Below are positions 63,452 through 64,000 of a stretch of DNA of 64,000 bases, piece after piece (positions within the stretch are counted from its first letter, which is position 1; each line of letters starts with the position of its first letter). This DNA is from Macrothele yani (lineage: Eukaryota > Arthropoda > Arachnida > Araneae > Macrothelidae), in assembly GCA_039090855.1 (NCBI GenBank), contig CM077025.1, positions 97,630,489 through 97,694,488 of the forward strand, written 5' to 3'. The position numbers and the translations under genes were made by a program. Below the pieces are notes generated by a model. That model saw nothing but the letters and a program-made list of their open reading frames with translations, was not told the origin of the DNA and ran no database searches.

Positions 63452-63886
63452 TGAAATAAACCTAACAGCCAGACAGAGGTCTGACAGTACTATGAACTGA
63501 GGAAGACGTACTTACGACAACAATCTTTTATTTGGTCAACTTCTCGCTCTCACATAAACGAACTCTCTTTATACAGCACCAGCGTTCTGACATATAAACC
63601 ACAGCTCACTTCGTACAACAACAAACGCTCTCACTATACAACAACAAACGCTCTCTCTATACAACAACAAACGCTCTCTTTCACATAAACCAACGCTCTT
63701 CTTATACATCGTTGAACGCGCCTATTTATACTGGCTACCACCACGTCATGACTTACACTCATTGCCAGATCTCATTCAGCGGGTGAAATAACATCTCGTT
63801 CAGTAAGAAGATAATTTACATAGGAATATAAAATAACCAGTGATAGTAAAAATCAAAAGGAAAGTGAATCGAGAGTATACGTTACA
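63452..63886 (-). repeat. LTR-like dispersed repeat, copy 2
   Basis: Homologous to 185-579. On the minus strand it begins TGTAACGTATACTC, has TATAAATA (63723-63730), an AATAAAA signal (63526-63532) and ends TTTCA. It carries a private expansion: CAACAACAAACGCTCTC three times at ~63616-63680 with ~29-bp spacing. Ends at GTTACA as in copy 1. Confidence 0.55.
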
Positions 63887-64000
63887 ACGTGGAACATCAT
63901 CGTGTAAGTGTCTTATTTATTTTGAACTTACTTATATTCTTAGAAGTTTTTTTCCCGTTGATTCTGCGATCTTACCTACTAAATTCCTGATGAAACTACT

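Noticed and set aside
1..64000. Host protein-coding gene with introns
   Set aside because: No run of ORFs with matching splice sites or recognisable non-transposon protein domain was found.

Overview
This window looks like a repeat-dense intergenic stretch of an animal genome, most likely an arthropod. The evidence is the mix of Tc1/mariner transposases of arthropod type, RTE-like and Penelope-like retroelements, several tRNA-headed SINE families, Ty3/gypsy sequence, a Polinton-like insertion, long (CT)n/(GA)n tracts and high AT content. I see no intact host gene, no functional tRNA or rRNA gene and no prokaryotic gene layout. The species cannot be named from the sequence. A chelicerate or crustacean would fit, but that is a guess.

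Layout. 0-6 kb: an LTR-like repeat, a Tc1 relic, a 0.9-kb internally deleted mariner and a second Tc1 relic. 6-8.2 kb: a 1,288-bp mariner sitting in the transposase gene of another IS630-type transposon. 8.2-12 kb: one RTE-like retrotransposon (minus strand) broken by two SINE insertions and by a block of ~290-bp tandem units. 12.5-14.4 kb: five copies of a tRNA-headed SINE (called S here). 15.2-17.3 kb: a head-to-head Penelope-like dimer with two 32-bp-period minisatellites. 17.6-22 kb: two related mariners, one carrying a palindromic MITE. 23.5-24.3 kb: a polypyrimidine/polypurine tract. 25-31 kb: Tc1 relic, SINEs, and two opposed copies of a 146-bp-unit repeat. 32.5-35 kb: MITEs.

35.0-52.1 kb is the most striking region. 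A Ty3/gypsy element (integrase C-terminus, then RT, RNase H and a 3' LTR) is split inside RT by a 14,637-bp insertion with a perfect 6-bp target duplication (ACTATC). The insertion is one giant palindrome: two ~7.28-kb arms around an 83-bp spacer. Its ends begin AGT, it has GC-rich termini and a 6-bp duplication, which is the signature of Polinton/Maverick integration. Each arm carries a broken gene with a recognisable PC4-like (ssDNA-binding coactivator) domain, and no polymerase, integrase, ATPase or capsid gene is visible. I read it as a non-autonomous, fold-back Polinton derivative, and it is my main candidate for an undescribed system.

52-64 kb: three more RTE fragments (one interrupted by the 146-bp repeat), SINEs, a long-TIR MITE, G-rich and AG-rich simple repeats, and a second copy of the LTR-like repeat.

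A second candidate is an ~18-nt module (ACGTGGAAAGAGCGATGA and close variants) present at 13 places. It forms the end region of three SINE families whose tRNA-like heads differ, often as inverted pairs, and several of these insertions have clear 10-12-bp target duplications. Together the nested duplications give a readable insertion history for most of the window.
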